Source of the DNA: Pseudorhodoplanes sp.
GTDB taxonomy: Bacteria; Pseudomonadota; Alphaproteobacteria; Rhizobiales; Xanthobacteraceae
Assembly: GCA_022843165.1 (NCBI GenBank)
Contig: JALHOD010000005.1
Coordinates: 124,001-188,000 of the forward strand
Length of the DNA stretch: 64,000 bases
Reading direction: 5' to 3'
In this document: in pieces, positions 36,553-46,644 of the stretch
Layout: every line of letters starts with the position of its first letter
Numbering within the stretch: position 1 is the stretch's first letter
Program-made: the position numbers and the translations under genes
The notes under the pieces: generated by a model
Databases searched by the model: none
The model's input: the letters and a program-made list of their open reading frames with translations, nothing else
What the model was told of the DNA's origin: nothing

Positions 36553-38475
36553 ATGAAGAATGCCTCCACTGCTGTTTCGGCCGGCCCTGACGGTGGTGGG
36601 TCGTACGCGCATTCAAAGCCGAATTTCTTCGCCTTGACGCTGGGCAGCGTCGGTGTGGTCTATGGCGATATCGGCACCAGTGTCCTCTATGCCTTCCGCG
36701 AAGCGGTGAAGGCGGCGAGCGGAGATGCCGAAGGCTTTGTGACGGAAGCCACGGTGCTGGGTGTGCTGTCTCTCATCATCTGGACGCTCATCCTGGTCGT
36801 CACCGTCAAGTATGTCGTCATCCTGTTGCGGGCTGACAACAACGGCGAAGGGGGAACCCTGTCGCTGACCGCGCTCGCCTTTCGTGTCATGGGCAGGCGT
36901 GCGCCGCTGGTGCTGATGCTGGGCGTGATCGGCGCATCGATGTTCTACGGGTCGTCCTTCATCACGCCGGCATTGTCGGTGATGTCGGCGGTCGAGGGCC
37001 TCAAGGAAGTGTCGCCGCAATTTGATCCTTACGTCGTGCCGCTGACCGTTCTGATCCTGGTCGGTCTGTTTGCCGTGCAGTCGCATGGCACCGGTCGGGT
37101 GGCGATCCTGTTCGGTCCGATCACGCTTGTATGGTTCGTCACGATCGCTGTTTTGGGCGCGATCCATATCGCCGACGATCCGCGCGTTCTGTATGCGCTC
37201 AATCCTTATTACGGGATTGTGTTTCTGGCGCAGAACGGCTTTGTGGGACTGTTGACGCTGGGCGCGGTTTTTCTGGTCGCGACCGGCAGCGAAGCGCTCT
37301 ACGCCGATCTCGGGCATTTCGGGCGTAAGCCGATCCAGATGGCTTGGCTTGTCGTCGTTCTGCCGGCGCTGTTGCTGAATTATTTCGGGCAAGGCGCTCT
37401 TGTGCTGGCGAATCCGGCCGCGATCCGCGATCCTTTCTACAATCTGGTGCCCCAGGGCTTCCTGTTGCCGATGATCGTTCTTGCGACGATCGCCACTGTC
37501 ATTGCAAGCCAGGCTGTTATCACCGGCGCTTATTCCCTGACCCAGCAGGCCATCCAGCTCGGCCTGTTGCCGCGTCTGGAAATCAGGCACACGTCTGCCG
37601 CGCATTATGGGCAAATTTACATTCCGCGCATCAACACGATCCTGCTGATCGGTGTCCTTCTGCTGGTGCTCGTGTTCCGCAGTTCGGGCGCGTTGGCGTC
37701 GTCATATGTTCTGGCGGTTGCGGCCACCGAACTCGTGACGACATTTCTTGGGTTCATCGTCATTTGGCAGTTATGGCAATACCGGTTCTGGACGACGGCT
37801 TTGCTGATGGTTCCGTTCATCGTCATCGACGTCGCGTTCTTTCTGGCGACAGGATTGAAGTTGCTGGAAGGGGCGTGGGTGCCGGTGCTGCTGGGCGCCG
37901 TGATCGTCATGATCATGCTGACTTGGCGGCGCGGAACGCACATGCTGTCCGACAAGACGCGCAAGATTGAAGTGCCTCTGGAATCCCTGCTGCGCAGCCT
38001 GGAGAAGAAGCCGCCGCACGTGGTGCCCGGCACCGCGGTGTTCCTGACCAGCGATCCGGCCTTTGCGCCGACCGCGCTCATGCACAACCTCAAGCACAAC
38101 AAGGTGCTGCATGAGCACAACGTGATCCTGACCATCGTCGCCGGCGATACGCCGCGCGTGACCGAAGAGGATCGCGTCACCATGACGCCGGTGTCGCCGC
38201 ATTTCAGCCGGATCTCGCTCAAGTTCGGCTATATGGAACAACCCAATGTGCCCAAGGCACTGGCGATCGCGCGCAAACAGGGCTGGACCTTCGACATCAT
38301 GTCGACGTCGTTTTTCCTGTCGCGGCGCTCGCTCAAGCCGTCGGCCCATTCCGGGATGCCGGTCTGGCAGGACCGGCTGTTCATCAGGTTGGCCAAGAGC
38401 GCCAGCGACGCCACCGACTTCTTCCAGATTCCGACCGGGCGGGTGGTGGAAGTGGGCACCCAGGTCACCATCTGA
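36553..38475 (+). CDS. kup: Kup potassium transporter, first and diverged paralogue
   Basis: The 640-residue KUP/HAK/KT protein has about 12 membrane helices and a C-terminal cytoplasmic domain. It keeps [53 protein letters not shown] and [21 protein letters not shown]. It has lost two conserved stretches: YG[D/E]xxITPA reads YGSSFITPA, without the acidic residue, and YGIAVTGTM reads YVLAVAATE. It may have altered K+ affinity, a regulatory role or reduced transport. A second, canonical copy follows in tandem. Confidence 0.95.
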   Translation: MKNASTAVSAGPDGGGSYAHSKPNFFALTLGSVGVVYGDIGTSVLYAFREAVKAASGDAEGFVTEATVLGVLSLIIWTLILVVTVKYVVILLRADNNGEGGTLSLTALAFRVMGRRAPLVLMLGVIGASMFYGSSFITPALSVMSAVEGLKEVSPQFDPYVVPLTVLILVGLFAVQSHGTGRVAILFGPITLVWFVTIAVLGAIHIADDPRVLYALNPYYGIVFLAQNGFVGLLTLGAVFLVATGSEALYADLGHFGRKPIQMAWLVVVLPALLLNYFGQGALVLANPAAIRDPFYNLVPQGFLLPMIVLATIATVIASQAVITGAYSLTQQAIQLGLLPRLEIRHTSAAHYGQIYIPRINTILLIGVLLLVLVFRSSGALASSYVLAVAATELVTTFLGFIVIWQLWQYRFWTTALLMVPFIVIDVAFFLATGLKLLEGAWVPVLLGAVIVMIMLTWRRGTHMLSDKTRKIEVPLESLLRSLEKKPPHVVPGTAVFLTSDPAFAPTALMHNLKHNKVLHEHNVILTIVAGDTPRVTEEDRVTMTPVSPHFSRISLKFGYMEQPNVPKALAIARKQGWTFDIMSTSFFLSRRSLKPSAHSGMPVWQDRLFIRLAKSASDATDFFQIPTGRVVEVGTQVTI

Positions 38476-38495
38476 CAACGCCGGCACGCCCGGTC

Positions 38496-38530
38496 TTGTC
38501 AAAAAATTATATATAAAACAAAGGTTTGAT
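38496..38530 (+). promoter_or_regulatory. AT-rich promoter-like block upstream of second kup
   Basis: A TTGTCA hexamer (38496-38501) is followed by an AT-only stretch running through ATTATATATAAAA, in strong contrast to the GC-rich surroundings. No well-spaced canonical -10 is obvious, but a TATA-type core is present. It lies about 140-175 bases before the second kup gene and suggests that copy has its own promoter. Confidence 0.4.
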
Positions 38531-38671
38531 TGAGCGTTGTGACGCCAAGCCCGCTGTCCTTGCATGGCTGGGGCCGGGATTTGCGGCCCGACCGGCCGCG
38601 ACGCCGCAGGACATTCGGCGTATAGCGCCGTCCCGCGTTTTTGCGGTGCAGCATCCAGAGGAGTTCCAGCC

Positions 38672-40591
38672 ATGGTTTTATCAGCCGCCGCCGGCCATGC
38701 CGGCGGCACCTCGCATGCCGACCGGAAACAGGGACATGCGGGTTTTTGGGCGCTGACGCTCGGCAGCATCGGCGTGGTCTACGGCGACATCGGCACCAGT
38801 CCGCTATACGCGGTGCGCGAATCCGTGACGGCCGCCGTGGGCGCGGGCAATCCCGCAAGCGAAGCCGCGGTGCTCGGCATTCTGTCCCTGATCATCTGGG
38901 CGTTGATCCTGGTGGTTACGGTGAAATACGTCATCATTCTGCTGCGCGCCGACAATAACGGTGAGGGCGGAACGCTGGCTCTCATGGCGCTGGCGCATCG
39001 CGCATTGCAGCGCGGCGGCGGATTGGTGGTTCTGCTCGGCATCGTGAGCGCGGCGCTGTTCTACGGCGACGCCATGATCACGCCGGCCTTGTCCGTTCTC
39101 TCCGCGGTGGAGGGCCTGAAGATCGTGACACCGGCCTTCGAGCCGTATGTCGTGCCGCTCGCGATCGTGATTCTGGTCGCCCTGTTCGCCGTGCAGTCAC
39201 GCGGGACGGCCAGCGTTGCAGCCTATTTCGGTCCGATCACCCTGGTCTGGTTCATCGCACTGGCGGGAGCCGGTCTCTGGCATATCGGCGACAACCCGGC
39301 GGTGCTGCGCGCCTTCGATCCGCGCTATGGCGCAATCTTTGTGATCGAGCACGGCGTAATCGGCCTGCTGACTCTCGGCGCGGTGTTCCTGGTGGTGACC
39401 GGTGCGGAGGCGCTTTATGCCGATCTCGGACATTTCGGCAAGAAGCCCATCCGCATGGCCTGGCTCACCGTGGTGCTGCCGGCGCTGACCATCAATTATC
39501 TCGGGCAGGGCGCTCTGGTTCTGGCCGATCCAAAAGCGATCGAGAATCCGTTTTTCCTGCTCTATCCGGAATGGGCGATCCTGCCGATGGTTGGACTCGC
39601 CACGGCGGCAACCGTCATCGCCAGCCAGGCCGTGATCACCGGCGCCTATTCCATCACCAGCCAGGCGATCCAGCTGGGATTGTTGCCGCGGTTTGAAATC
39701 CGTCATACGTCCGAATCCCAGTTCGGCCAGATCTTCATGCCGCGCGTCAACATGCTGCTGCTTCTCGGCGTTGTGGTTCTGGTGATCTTCTTCCGCTCGT
39801 CCAGTGCGCTGGCCTCGGCCTACGGTATCGCCGTGACCGGCACCATGGTTGTGACCGCGATGATGGCCTTCGTCGTTGTCTGGAAAGTGTGGAAATGGGG
39901 ACCGGTGGCGGCTGCCTTGCTCATGGTCCCGTTTCTGTTGATCGACCTGGTGTTCCTGTCCGCCAACATGCTCAAGGTGTTTGAGGGCGGCTGGATGCCG
40001 CTCGCGCTCGGCGCGCTGGTCATGCTGGTGATGTATTCTTGGCGGCGCGGCAGCCGGGTGCTGTTCCAGAAGACGCGCAAGCTGGAAATTCCGTTGCGCG
40101 ATCTGGTGACGTCGCTGGAAAAAAAGCCGCCGCAGAGGGTGCCCGGCACAGCCGTGTTCCTGACCAGCGATCCGGACAGCGCCCCGACCGCTCTGCTGCA
40201 CAGCCTGAAGCATTACAAGGTGCTGCATGAGCAGAACGTGATCCTGACCGTCGAGTATGCGCCGACGCCGCGCGTGGATGAATCCGAGCGCGTCCGTATG
40301 GAGCCGATCGGCGAGACCTTCATGCGGGTGGTGCTGCGGTTCGGTTTCATGGAACGGCCCAACGTGCCGAAGGCGCTGGCGGTCGCGCGCAAGCAGGGCT
40401 GGACCTTCGACATCATGTCGACGTCGTTCTTTCTGTCCCGGCGCGCGCTCCGGCCGGCGAAGGATTCGGTTTTGCCGCTCTGGCAGGACCGCCTCTTTAT
40501 CGGCCTGGCCAGAAGCGCCAGCGATGCCACCGACTATTTCCAGATTCCGACCGGGCGGGTCGTGGAAGTTGGCACGCAGGTGACGGTATAG
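38672..40591 (+). CDS. kup: Kup potassium transporter, second and canonical paralogue
   Basis: This 639-residue low-affinity K+/H+ symporter has all family hallmarks: [29 protein letters not shown] with the conserved acidic residue, [30 protein letters not shown], and a C-terminal domain ending in [18 protein letters not shown] 8 bases before the ATG at 38672 fixes the start; an upstream in-frame region is not conserved. It is nearly identical in length to the first copy, and the C-terminal 150 residues of the two are highly similar, so they are a tandem duplication. Confidence 0.96.
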   Translation: MVLSAAAGHAGGTSHADRKQGHAGFWALTLGSIGVVYGDIGTSPLYAVRESVTAAVGAGNPASEAAVLGILSLIIWALILVVTVKYVIILLRADNNGEGGTLALMALAHRALQRGGGLVVLLGIVSAALFYGDAMITPALSVLSAVEGLKIVTPAFEPYVVPLAIVILVALFAVQSRGTASVAAYFGPITLVWFIALAGAGLWHIGDNPAVLRAFDPRYGAIFVIEHGVIGLLTLGAVFLVVTGAEALYADLGHFGKKPIRMAWLTVVLPALTINYLGQGALVLADPKAIENPFFLLYPEWAILPMVGLATAATVIASQAVITGAYSITSQAIQLGLLPRFEIRHTSESQFGQIFMPRVNMLLLLGVVVLVIFFRSSSALASAYGIAVTGTMVVTAMMAFVVVWKVWKWGPVAAALLMVPFLLIDLVFLSANMLKVFEGGWMPLALGALVMLVMYSWRRGSRVLFQKTRKLEIPLRDLVTSLEKKPPQRVPGTAVFLTSDPDSAPTALLHSLKHYKVLHEQNVILTVEYAPTPRVDESERVRMEPIGETFMRVVLRFGFMERPNVPKALAVARKQGWTFDIMSTSFFLSRRALRPAKDSVLPLWQDRLFIGLARSASDATDYFQIPTGRVVEVGTQVTV

Positions 40592-40654
40592 ATTTCGGCC
40601 GGCGGACGTTCTAAATCAGGGCGTCCGTCGCCAGCAGTTCGAGGGAGTTTTTGC

Positions 40655-40996
40655 ATGGGCCTGTTCAGTAGCAAGCCGACCGTTCGCGACCTGACGGTGG
40701 AAGAGGTCGCGCGCGGCGTCACCGAAGGCAGGATGCTGCTGGTCGATGTGCGTGAACCCAACGAAACCGCGGCCGAGAGCTATCCCGATGCCGTGGTGGT
40801 GCCGCTGTCGACATTCGATCCCAAAGCCATCCCCGACCCGCAGGGCAAGCAGGTGGTGTTTGCCTGCCGTTCCGGCAAACGGTCGGTGACCGCCTCGCTC
40901 GCGGCGCAGGAGGCAGGCTTGCCCTACGATTCCCATCTGGCTGGCGGCATTCTTGCCTGGAAGGCGGCCGGGCTTCCGACCAAGACCGGGGCGTGA
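40655..40996 (+). CDS. Rhodanese-domain protein
   Basis: The 113-residue single rhodanese domain has the active-site loop CRSGKRS (71-77) with Cys71 as persulfide carrier, and the family segments LVDVREPNETAAES and LAGGILAWKAAGLPT. It should act as a sulfurtransferase. GAGGGAG precedes the ATG. It is separated by 18 bases from the following polyamine-binding protein gene. Confidence 0.92.
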   Translation: MGLFSSKPTVRDLTVEEVARGVTEGRMLLVDVREPNETAAESYPDAVVVPLSTFDPKAIPDPQGKQVVFACRSGKRSVTASLAAQEAGLPYDSHLAGGILAWKAAGLPTKTGA

Positions 40997-41014
40997 AAAA
41001 ACAGTGAGCGACCG

Positions 41015-42127
41015 ATGATATTGCGATCCGCTTTTGCCGCGTTCGTTGCCGCCGCCCTTGTTTCGTCCGCGTCCCCTTCCGCCGGCGCGCAGACGCCGCG
41101 CGAGCGGGTGGTGAATGTCTATAACTGGTCGGACTATATCGATCCGGCGGCGATTGCGGGTTTCACCAGGGAGACCGGCATCAAGGTGCGCTACGACACC
41201 TTCGATTCCAACGACACGCTGGAAACCAAGTTGCTGGCCGGCAAGTCGGGCTACGACGTGGTGGTGCCTACCGCGTATTTTCTGGAACGCCAGATCAAGG
41301 CCGGCCTGTTCCAGAAGCTCGACAAGAGCAAGCTGCCCAATTTCGTCCATGTCTGGCCGGAGATCGCACAGCGCCTGTCCGGCTACGATCCCGGCAACCA
41401 GTTCGCGGTCAACTACATGTGGGGGACGACCGGCATCGGCTATAATGTCGAGAAGGTGCGCGCCGTGCTGGGACCGGACGGTCGGATCGACAGCTGGGAT
41501 CTCGTATTCAAGCCGGAGAATCTGGCGAAGTTCAAGGATTGCGGCGTGATGATGCTGGATTCATCCGACGACATCATGCCGGCGGCCTTGCGCTATCTCG
41601 GTCTCGATCCGAACAGCAAGAATCCCGCCGATCTCGAAAAAGCCGCCAACCTGCTGATGAAGGTGCGGCCGTCGGTGCGCAAGTTCCATTCCTCCGAATA
41701 CATCACGGCGCTGGCCACCGGCGAAATCTGCCTGGTGATGGGCTGGTCGGGCGACATCAAGCAGGCGCAGAAGCGCGCGCAGGAATCTAAAAATAAGATC
41801 GACATCGGCTATGCGATTCCCAAAGAAGGTGCGCAGATGTGGTTCGACAATTTTGCCATTCCGAAGGATGCCAGGAATGTCGCTGAGGCGCATGCCTTCA
41901 TCGACTACATGCTGCGGCCGGAGGTGGCGGCTAAGAATTCCAACTTCATCTCCTATGCCAACGGTAATCTGGCGAGCCAGAAATTTATCGACAAGAGCGT
42001 GCTGGACGACCGGTCGGTCTATCCCGACGCCGAAACCATGAAGAGCCTCTACACCATCACCGCGCACGACCAGAAGACGCAGCGGCTGATGAACCGGCTC
42101 TGGACCCGGATCAAGACCGGCAGGTGA
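41015..42127 (+). CDS. potF: Polyamine ABC transporter substrate-binding protein, PotF-like
   Basis: The 370-residue periplasmic protein has a signal peptide (MILRSAFAAFVAAALVSSASPSAGAQ) and the PotD/PotF fold: VVNVYNWSDYIDPAAIAGFTRETGIKVRYDTFDSNDTLETKLLAGKSGYDVVVPTAYF, AVNYMWGTTGIGYN, and CLVMGWSGDIKQA. The aromatic and acidic residues in NWSDYID and in WSGD line the polyamine site, and the protein resembles putrescine-binding PotF more than PotD. No ATP-binding or permease genes follow, so it must pair with a transporter encoded elsewhere. Confidence 0.92.
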   Translation: MILRSAFAAFVAAALVSSASPSAGAQTPRERVVNVYNWSDYIDPAAIAGFTRETGIKVRYDTFDSNDTLETKLLAGKSGYDVVVPTAYFLERQIKAGLFQKLDKSKLPNFVHVWPEIAQRLSGYDPGNQFAVNYMWGTTGIGYNVEKVRAVLGPDGRIDSWDLVFKPENLAKFKDCGVMMLDSSDDIMPAALRYLGLDPNSKNPADLEKAANLLMKVRPSVRKFHSSEYITALATGEICLVMGWSGDIKQAQKRAQESKNKIDIGYAIPKEGAQMWFDNFAIPKDARNVAEAHAFIDYMLRPEVAAKNSNFISYANGNLASQKFIDKSVLDDRSVYPDAETMKSLYTITAHDQKTQRLMNRLWTRIKTGR

Positions 42128-43030
42128 TCACCGCCACCTGCGGTGTAGCCACAGCCATTGTTCGGGATGCTCGCGCACCCAGCCTTCCACCACGCTGGTG
42201 ATGGTCTGCATCGTGCCGGCAATGTCGATCTTGCCTTCGGCGTCGCGCACCGGCGGAATTTCCTCGGTCAGCTCGATGAAAAAGCGGTGGTTCGGCAGGC
42301 GCGCGACGCGCACGCCATGGATCGGGCAATCGACCTGGCGGGCGAGGCGGGCGATCAGCGGGTTGGCATTGGTCTGCCGTCCGAAAAAGGTCACCGGCAC
42401 GCCACGCACGTAATATTGGTCGACCAGCATCCCGACATGCAGGCCTTCGGCCAGAGCGTCGGCCGCCTTCACCGGAGCGTCGAGCCCGGTCTTGATCAGC
42501 CGCCCCATATTCACCCCGCGCGTCGCCATCACCATGTCGGCGACCGCGCCGATATTGGGCGCGCGATAGAGCACGGCGCTGGGCAGCCCGTGTGCCGCGC
42601 CCGGCAGGGCCGGCATTTCCCAGTTGGCCAGATGGGCGGCGAAGACCAGCGCCGGTTTGCCGTCGTCGCGCAGCCTGATGAAGCGCTCTTCGGATTCGGG
42701 CGAGAATTCGATGTGGCTGTTGCCCCGGTTCTCGGGGTCGTGATCCCAGATACGGTCGAGATGGGCGAACTCCACCGCGATGCGGCCGAGATTGTCCCAG
42801 ACCCCGCCGAGAATGGTCTCGATCTCTTCCGGTGTTTTTTCCGGAAAGGCGGCGGCGAGATTGGCGCGGCCGATCCGGTGTTCGCGCAGCTTGGGCCCGA
42901 TCCGGCGCATGAATCCGCCGGCAAAGTCCGACATCCTGTGCGGATCGGTCCAGCGGATCGCCTTGATCAGTCCGACCGCCAGGCGGCCCAGCACCGCGTC
43001 GCGCAGGGCGTTCGGAATCCGGATGCGCAT
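42128..43030 (-). CDS. lpxXL: Lipid A very-long-chain acyltransferase LpxXL
   Basis: The 300-residue LpxL/LpxM-family enzyme has the HX4E catalytic motif (His133, Glu138 in AHLANWEMP), an N-terminal membrane anchor, and GLHVGMLVDQYYVRGVPVTFFGRQT. It should transfer the 26- to 30-carbon hydroxy fatty acid from AcpXL to lipid A. It is the last gene of the acpXL cluster and its ATG overlaps the adh stop (TGATG). Its stop abuts the stop of the convergent potF gene without a gap. Confidence 0.93.
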   Translation of the reverse strand: MRIRIPNALRDAVLGRLAVGLIKAIRWTDPHRMSDFAGGFMRRIGPKLREHRIGRANLAAAFPEKTPEEIETILGGVWDNLGRIAVEFAHLDRIWDHDPENRGNSHIEFSPESEERFIRLRDDGKPALVFAAHLANWEMPALPGAAHGLPSAVLYRAPNIGAVADMVMATRGVNMGRLIKTGLDAPVKAADALAEGLHVGMLVDQYYVRGVPVTFFGRQTNANPLIARLARQVDCPIHGVRVARLPNHRFFIELTEEIPPVRDAEGKIDIAGTMQTITSVVEGWVREHPEQWLWLHRRWR

Positions 43031-44052
43031 CAGAAGCTGACGATCACTTTTCCGAACACCTGACGGCTCTCCAGCCGTTCGAGGCCGCGCTCCAGATCCT
43101 CGAGCCCGACTTCGGTATCGATCACCGGCGTCAGCCCGCCCGCCATCTTGTCGAGGCTGTCGCGAATGTTGCGCATCGAGGCGCCGAACGAGGCGAGGAT
43201 CTTGTATTGCTGCTGGAACAGCTGCATCAGGTTGATGGTGACGGTGGGGCCGGCGGTCGAGCCGCAGGTGACCAGGCGGCCGCCCTTTTTCAGGCAGAGC
43301 AGCGAGCCGTTGAAGCCTTCGCCGCCGACATGCTCGAAGACGACGTCGACACCCTTCTTACCGGTGAGTTTGCGCACGCGGCCCTCGAAACGGTCAGTGC
43401 GGTAGTTGATCACATGATCGGCGCCGATTGCCTTGGCCTTCTCGATCTTGTCGTCGCTGCCCACCGTGGTGATGATCGTGCAGCCGAGCTGCTTCGCCAT
43501 CTTGATCGCGGTCGAGCCGATCCCCGAGCCGCCGGCATGGACCAGAATGGTTTCGCCCGGCTGCAGCTTGGCGTTGTCGAACAGCATGTGCTCGACGGTG
43601 GAGAAGGCGACCGGCGCGCAGGCGGCGTCGCGCATCGACACGCCCTTCGGCACCGGGATCACCAGGCGTTCCTGCATGTTCACGAGTTCGCGCGCAAAAC
43701 CGTCGACATGGAAGCCCATGATGCCGGACACATTTTCACAAAGGTTGTCGCGGCCTTCGCGGCAATATTTGCAGGTGCCGCAGGTCAGCGCGCCATACAT
43801 GACCACTGGATCGCCGACCTTGAAGCGGGTCACGCCGGGGCCGACGGCGGCGATTTCACCGGCCGCTTCGGCACCCACGACCAGCGGATAGGCGCGCTTG
43901 GCGAAGGCCATGCCGCGATAGCCCCAGACGTCGATGTGGTTGAGGCCGACGGCGCGCACGCGGATCTGCACTTCGCCCTCGGCGGGCGGCGGCGGGGGCG
44001 GCAGGTCGGTCAGCTCGAGCTTCCGGTCACCGAGCAGGGCAAGCGCACGCAT
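43030..44052 (-). CDS. adh2XL: Zinc-binding dehydrogenase of the acpXL cluster
   Basis: The 340-residue MDR-family oxidoreductase has the catalytic-zinc segment VGLNHIDVWGYRGM, a four-Cys structural-zinc loop (GALTCGTCKYCREGRDNLCEN), the Rossmann motif ILVHAGGSGIGSTAIKMAKQLG and ITTVGSDDKIEKAKAIGADHVI. In rhizobia the equivalent gene (adh2XL) is required in, or linked to, very-long-chain fatty-acid synthesis and may act as an enoyl or keto reductase. It follows fabF1XL by 104 bases. Confidence 0.92.
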   Translation of the reverse strand: MRALALLGDRKLELTDLPPPPPPAEGEVQIRVRAVGLNHIDVWGYRGMAFAKRAYPLVVGAEAAGEIAAVGPGVTRFKVGDPVVMYGALTCGTCKYCREGRDNLCENVSGIMGFHVDGFARELVNMQERLVIPVPKGVSMRDAACAPVAFSTVEHMLFDNAKLQPGETILVHAGGSGIGSTAIKMAKQLGCTIITTVGSDDKIEKAKAIGADHVINYRTDRFEGRVRKLTGKKGVDVVFEHVGGEGFNGSLLCLKKGGRLVTCGSTAGPTVTINLMQLFQQQYKILASFGASMRNIRDSLDKMAGGLTPVIDTEVGLEDLERGLERLESRQVFGKVIVSF

Positions 44053-44156
44053 GGACGCGATATCTCCGGGAAACGGCCAAAAAGGGCGGGAAATCGTGCG
44101 CTTGGGTAGCCCCCGGTGGCGGGCGGCGTCAACCCTGAACGGTCAGGCGGCGGACT

Positions 44157-45443
44157 TCAGGCCGGCTCGCCGGTCAGCACCAGGCAGGTGTTCTGGCCGC
44201 CAAATCCGAAGGAATTGGAGATCACCCGCCGCACCCTGGCGTCGCGCGCCACATTCGGCACCACGTCGAGCGGAATCGCCGGGTCCGGCATGGCGTAATT
44301 GATGGTGGGTGGAATGCGCTGGTTGATGATGGTCAGCGCCGACACCACCGCCTCGATCGCGCCGGCGGCGGTCAGGGTATGCCCGACCATCGACTTGTTG
44401 GACGAGATCGGAATGTTCTTCAGATGCTCGCCGAACACGGTGGAGACGCCGAGATATTCCATCTTGTCATTTTCCGGCGTCGAGGTGCCGTGCGCGTTGA
44501 TGTAGTCGACGTCTTCCGGCGTCACGCCGGCATCGGCCAGCGCATTGCGCATGCAGGAGATCACCGGCTTGCCGTCGGGGCTCGAGCGGGTGCGATGGAA
44601 ATTGTCGGCCTTCTCGCCGCAGCCTTCCACCACGCCGAGAATTCTGGCGCCGCGCGCCACGGCATGATCGTAGTTTTCCAGCACGACCGCGGCGGCGCCT
44701 TCCGCCAGCACGAAGCCGTCGCGGTTCTTGGAGAAGGGGCGCGAGGCGCCCTGCGGGGCGGCATTGTTGGTCGAGAGCGCGGACAACAGCGAGAACCGCA
44801 CCACCGATTCCGCAGTGATCGAGCCGTCGGCGCCGATCGCAAGCGCGGCGTTGCATTCGCCGCGCTGGATCGCTTCCAGCCCGAGCTGGATCGCGGTCGC
44901 GCCGGAGGCGCAGGCGGTGGTCAGCGAGATCGGCGAGCCCTGCGTGCCGAAATGCTCGGCCAGATGCTCGGCAACGATGCCGTATTTCGAGACTTCGTAG
45001 AACGGTGCGAATTCCTGGCGGGCGGCGGCGCGCACCAGATCGCCGTAATCGATCTTTTCGTTGGCGCCAGACGCGCCGGCCAGCGCGAAACGCTGCGACC
45101 ATTCGATCTCGATCGGGGGCAGGGCGAGAAACAGCGGACCCGGAAAATTGCCCTTCGCGCCGATGCTGGATTCGGCGATCGCTTCGGTGCCGGCGAGCCG
45201 CGCCAGTTTTTCCGACAGCTGCGCCGATACCATGCCGTCTTCGTAGACATGATCGACGGTGCCGGCGATGGTAGTGCGCAGGCCGTCGGTGGCGAAACGC
45301 GTGATGGTGCGAATGCCGGATTCCCCGGCGGTCAGTTTTTTCCAGTTGTCGGCCTTGCCGGTGCCGAGCGGAGTCACGATGCCCATGCCGGTGATCGCGA
45401 CCACCGGGCGCCCGGCCTTGTCCCGTCGTCCCTGATTTGCCAT
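44157..45443 (-). CDS. fabF1XL: Ketosynthase FabF1XL (active)
   Basis: The 428-residue beta-ketoacyl-ACP synthase II has its catalytic Cys178 (TTACASG), His318 (NAHGTST), Lys350 and His355 (NKSMVGHTLTAAG) all intact, so it can condense malonyl and acyl groups. It should elongate chains on AcpXL to C26-C30. The ATG at 45443 is 10 bases after the upstream gene, with GAGGCG before it. It probably pairs with the catalytically dead FabF2XL as a heterodimer, as in type II polyketide synthases. Confidence 0.95.
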   Translation of the reverse strand: MANQGRRDKAGRPVVAITGMGIVTPLGTGKADNWKKLTAGESGIRTITRFATDGLRTTIAGTVDHVYEDGMVSAQLSEKLARLAGTEAIAESSIGAKGNFPGPLFLALPPIEIEWSQRFALAGASGANEKIDYGDLVRAAARQEFAPFYEVSKYGIVAEHLAEHFGTQGSPISLTTACASGATAIQLGLEAIQRGECNAALAIGADGSITAESVVRFSLLSALSTNNAAPQGASRPFSKNRDGFVLAEGAAAVVLENYDHAVARGARILGVVEGCGEKADNFHRTRSSPDGKPVISCMRNALADAGVTPEDVDYINAHGTSTPENDKMEYLGVSTVFGEHLKNIPISSNKSMVGHTLTAAGAIEAVVSALTIINQRIPPTINYAMPDPAIPLDVVPNVARDARVRRVISNSFGFGGQNTCLVLTGEPA

Positions 45444-45453
45444 CGCTGTCGCC

Positions 45454-46644
45454 TCAATCGATCCGTTCAATCAGCGCCAAGCCTTCGCCGCGCCAATGGC
45501 CGACGCTGGTGACCAGCGCCTGGCACACGCCCTTGGATGGCGCGGTGCCGATATCGCCGCTGCCGGCGGCCGGAAACAGCGTTCCCGCGCGCACAGCCTG
45601 GCAGCCCAAGGCGATATTGGCGAGGAATTGCGCCTCCATCCCGTTCCCAATATGGGTCGCCGTGGCGCGAACCGGAAGACCGATATCGGCGAGAACTTTG
45701 CGCTCCTCCGAGGTGGCCGGCTCGGCGCCGGACGCACCGGAGACGACCACGGCGCAGTCTTTTTTGACCTTGCCGGCGATACTGTCCCATTCGCTGCGCA
45801 GCGTGGCCGCGGCGTCGCCGGGCTTGCGCGGATTGCGGCTGGACAGCACCGAGGACAGGCGCGCCACCGGCTTGGCGCCGCGCTTTTCGGCGTGTTCGCG
45901 GCTCTCGATGACTACGAAGGCGCCCATGGCGGCAAGCGCAATAGCGCCGTTCGGGCCGCGATCCCAGACCGGCTTGAAGGGACCTTCGAGCAGCGGTGTG
46001 CCCAGCTTGAACAGCAACACCAGATCCCAGCGCGTGCCGTTATAGGCGCCGCCGACCAGGCTGATCTCGCTCTGTCCGGCCGCGATGCGCGAATGCGCAA
46101 CGCGCAAGGCGTCGACGCCGGAGGATTCCTCGCCCATGAAGGTGCGCGACGATCCCACCACGCCATGCACCAGCGAAATATTGCCGGCGAGCAGGTTCGG
46201 CAATTGCGCCAGGAACAGGGTGGGACGCAGGTCGCTCATCAGGCGTTCGTTGACGAAAGCGTCCGGCTTGTCGGCCTTGCGAACGTCGGTGAGGATCGCC
46301 GAGTCGACCGCGACATCGCGCTCGCCGCCGCCGGCGGCCACGATCATGTCGGTCTTGTCGAGAATTTCGGTCTTGCCGGCGACGCCGGCATCGGTGAGCG
46401 CGAGACCCGCGGCGTAGACGCCGATGCGCTGCCAGGCTTCCATCTGGCGCTGGTCGCCCTTTTTCGGAATCTGGCTGTCGAGATTGAGCGGCACCACCGG
46501 AAAGGTGGTGTAGGGCGCAAATGTCTTGTCGTCATAGGGCGGAGGATCGCCCGCCATCAGGCGCGACCAGTGCTGCTCCAGCCCCTCGCCGAGCGCGGAG
46601 ACGATGCCGACACCGGTGATCCAGACTTCGCGCCGATCGCTCAC
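45454..46644 (-). CDS. fabF2XL: Ketosynthase-like FabF2XL lacking catalytic residues
   Basis: The 396-residue protein has the thiolase-fold ketosynthase architecture but no catalytic residues. The position of the nucleophile Cys is Glu173 (GEESSGVDAL), the NAHGT region reads VSGASGAEPAT (no His), and GHTLTAAG is GNGMEAQF (His replaced by Asn). By analogy with chain-length factors of type II polyketide synthases it may control acyl length on its active partner FabF1XL. The start is a GTG at 46644 that overlaps the fabZ stop (GTGA). It lies between fabZXL and fabF1XL, the usual rhizobial order. Confidence 0.92.
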   Translation of the reverse strand: MSDRREVWITGVGIVSALGEGLEQHWSRLMAGDPPPYDDKTFAPYTTFPVVPLNLDSQIPKKGDQRQMEAWQRIGVYAAGLALTDAGVAGKTEILDKTDMIVAAGGGERDVAVDSAILTDVRKADKPDAFVNERLMSDLRPTLFLAQLPNLLAGNISLVHGVVGSSRTFMGEESSGVDALRVAHSRIAAGQSEISLVGGAYNGTRWDLVLLFKLGTPLLEGPFKPVWDRGPNGAIALAAMGAFVVIESREHAEKRGAKPVARLSSVLSSRNPRKPGDAAATLRSEWDSIAGKVKKDCAVVVSGASGAEPATSEERKVLADIGLPVRATATHIGNGMEAQFLANIALGCQAVRAGTLFPAAGSGDIGTAPSKGVCQALVTSVGHWRGEGLALIERID

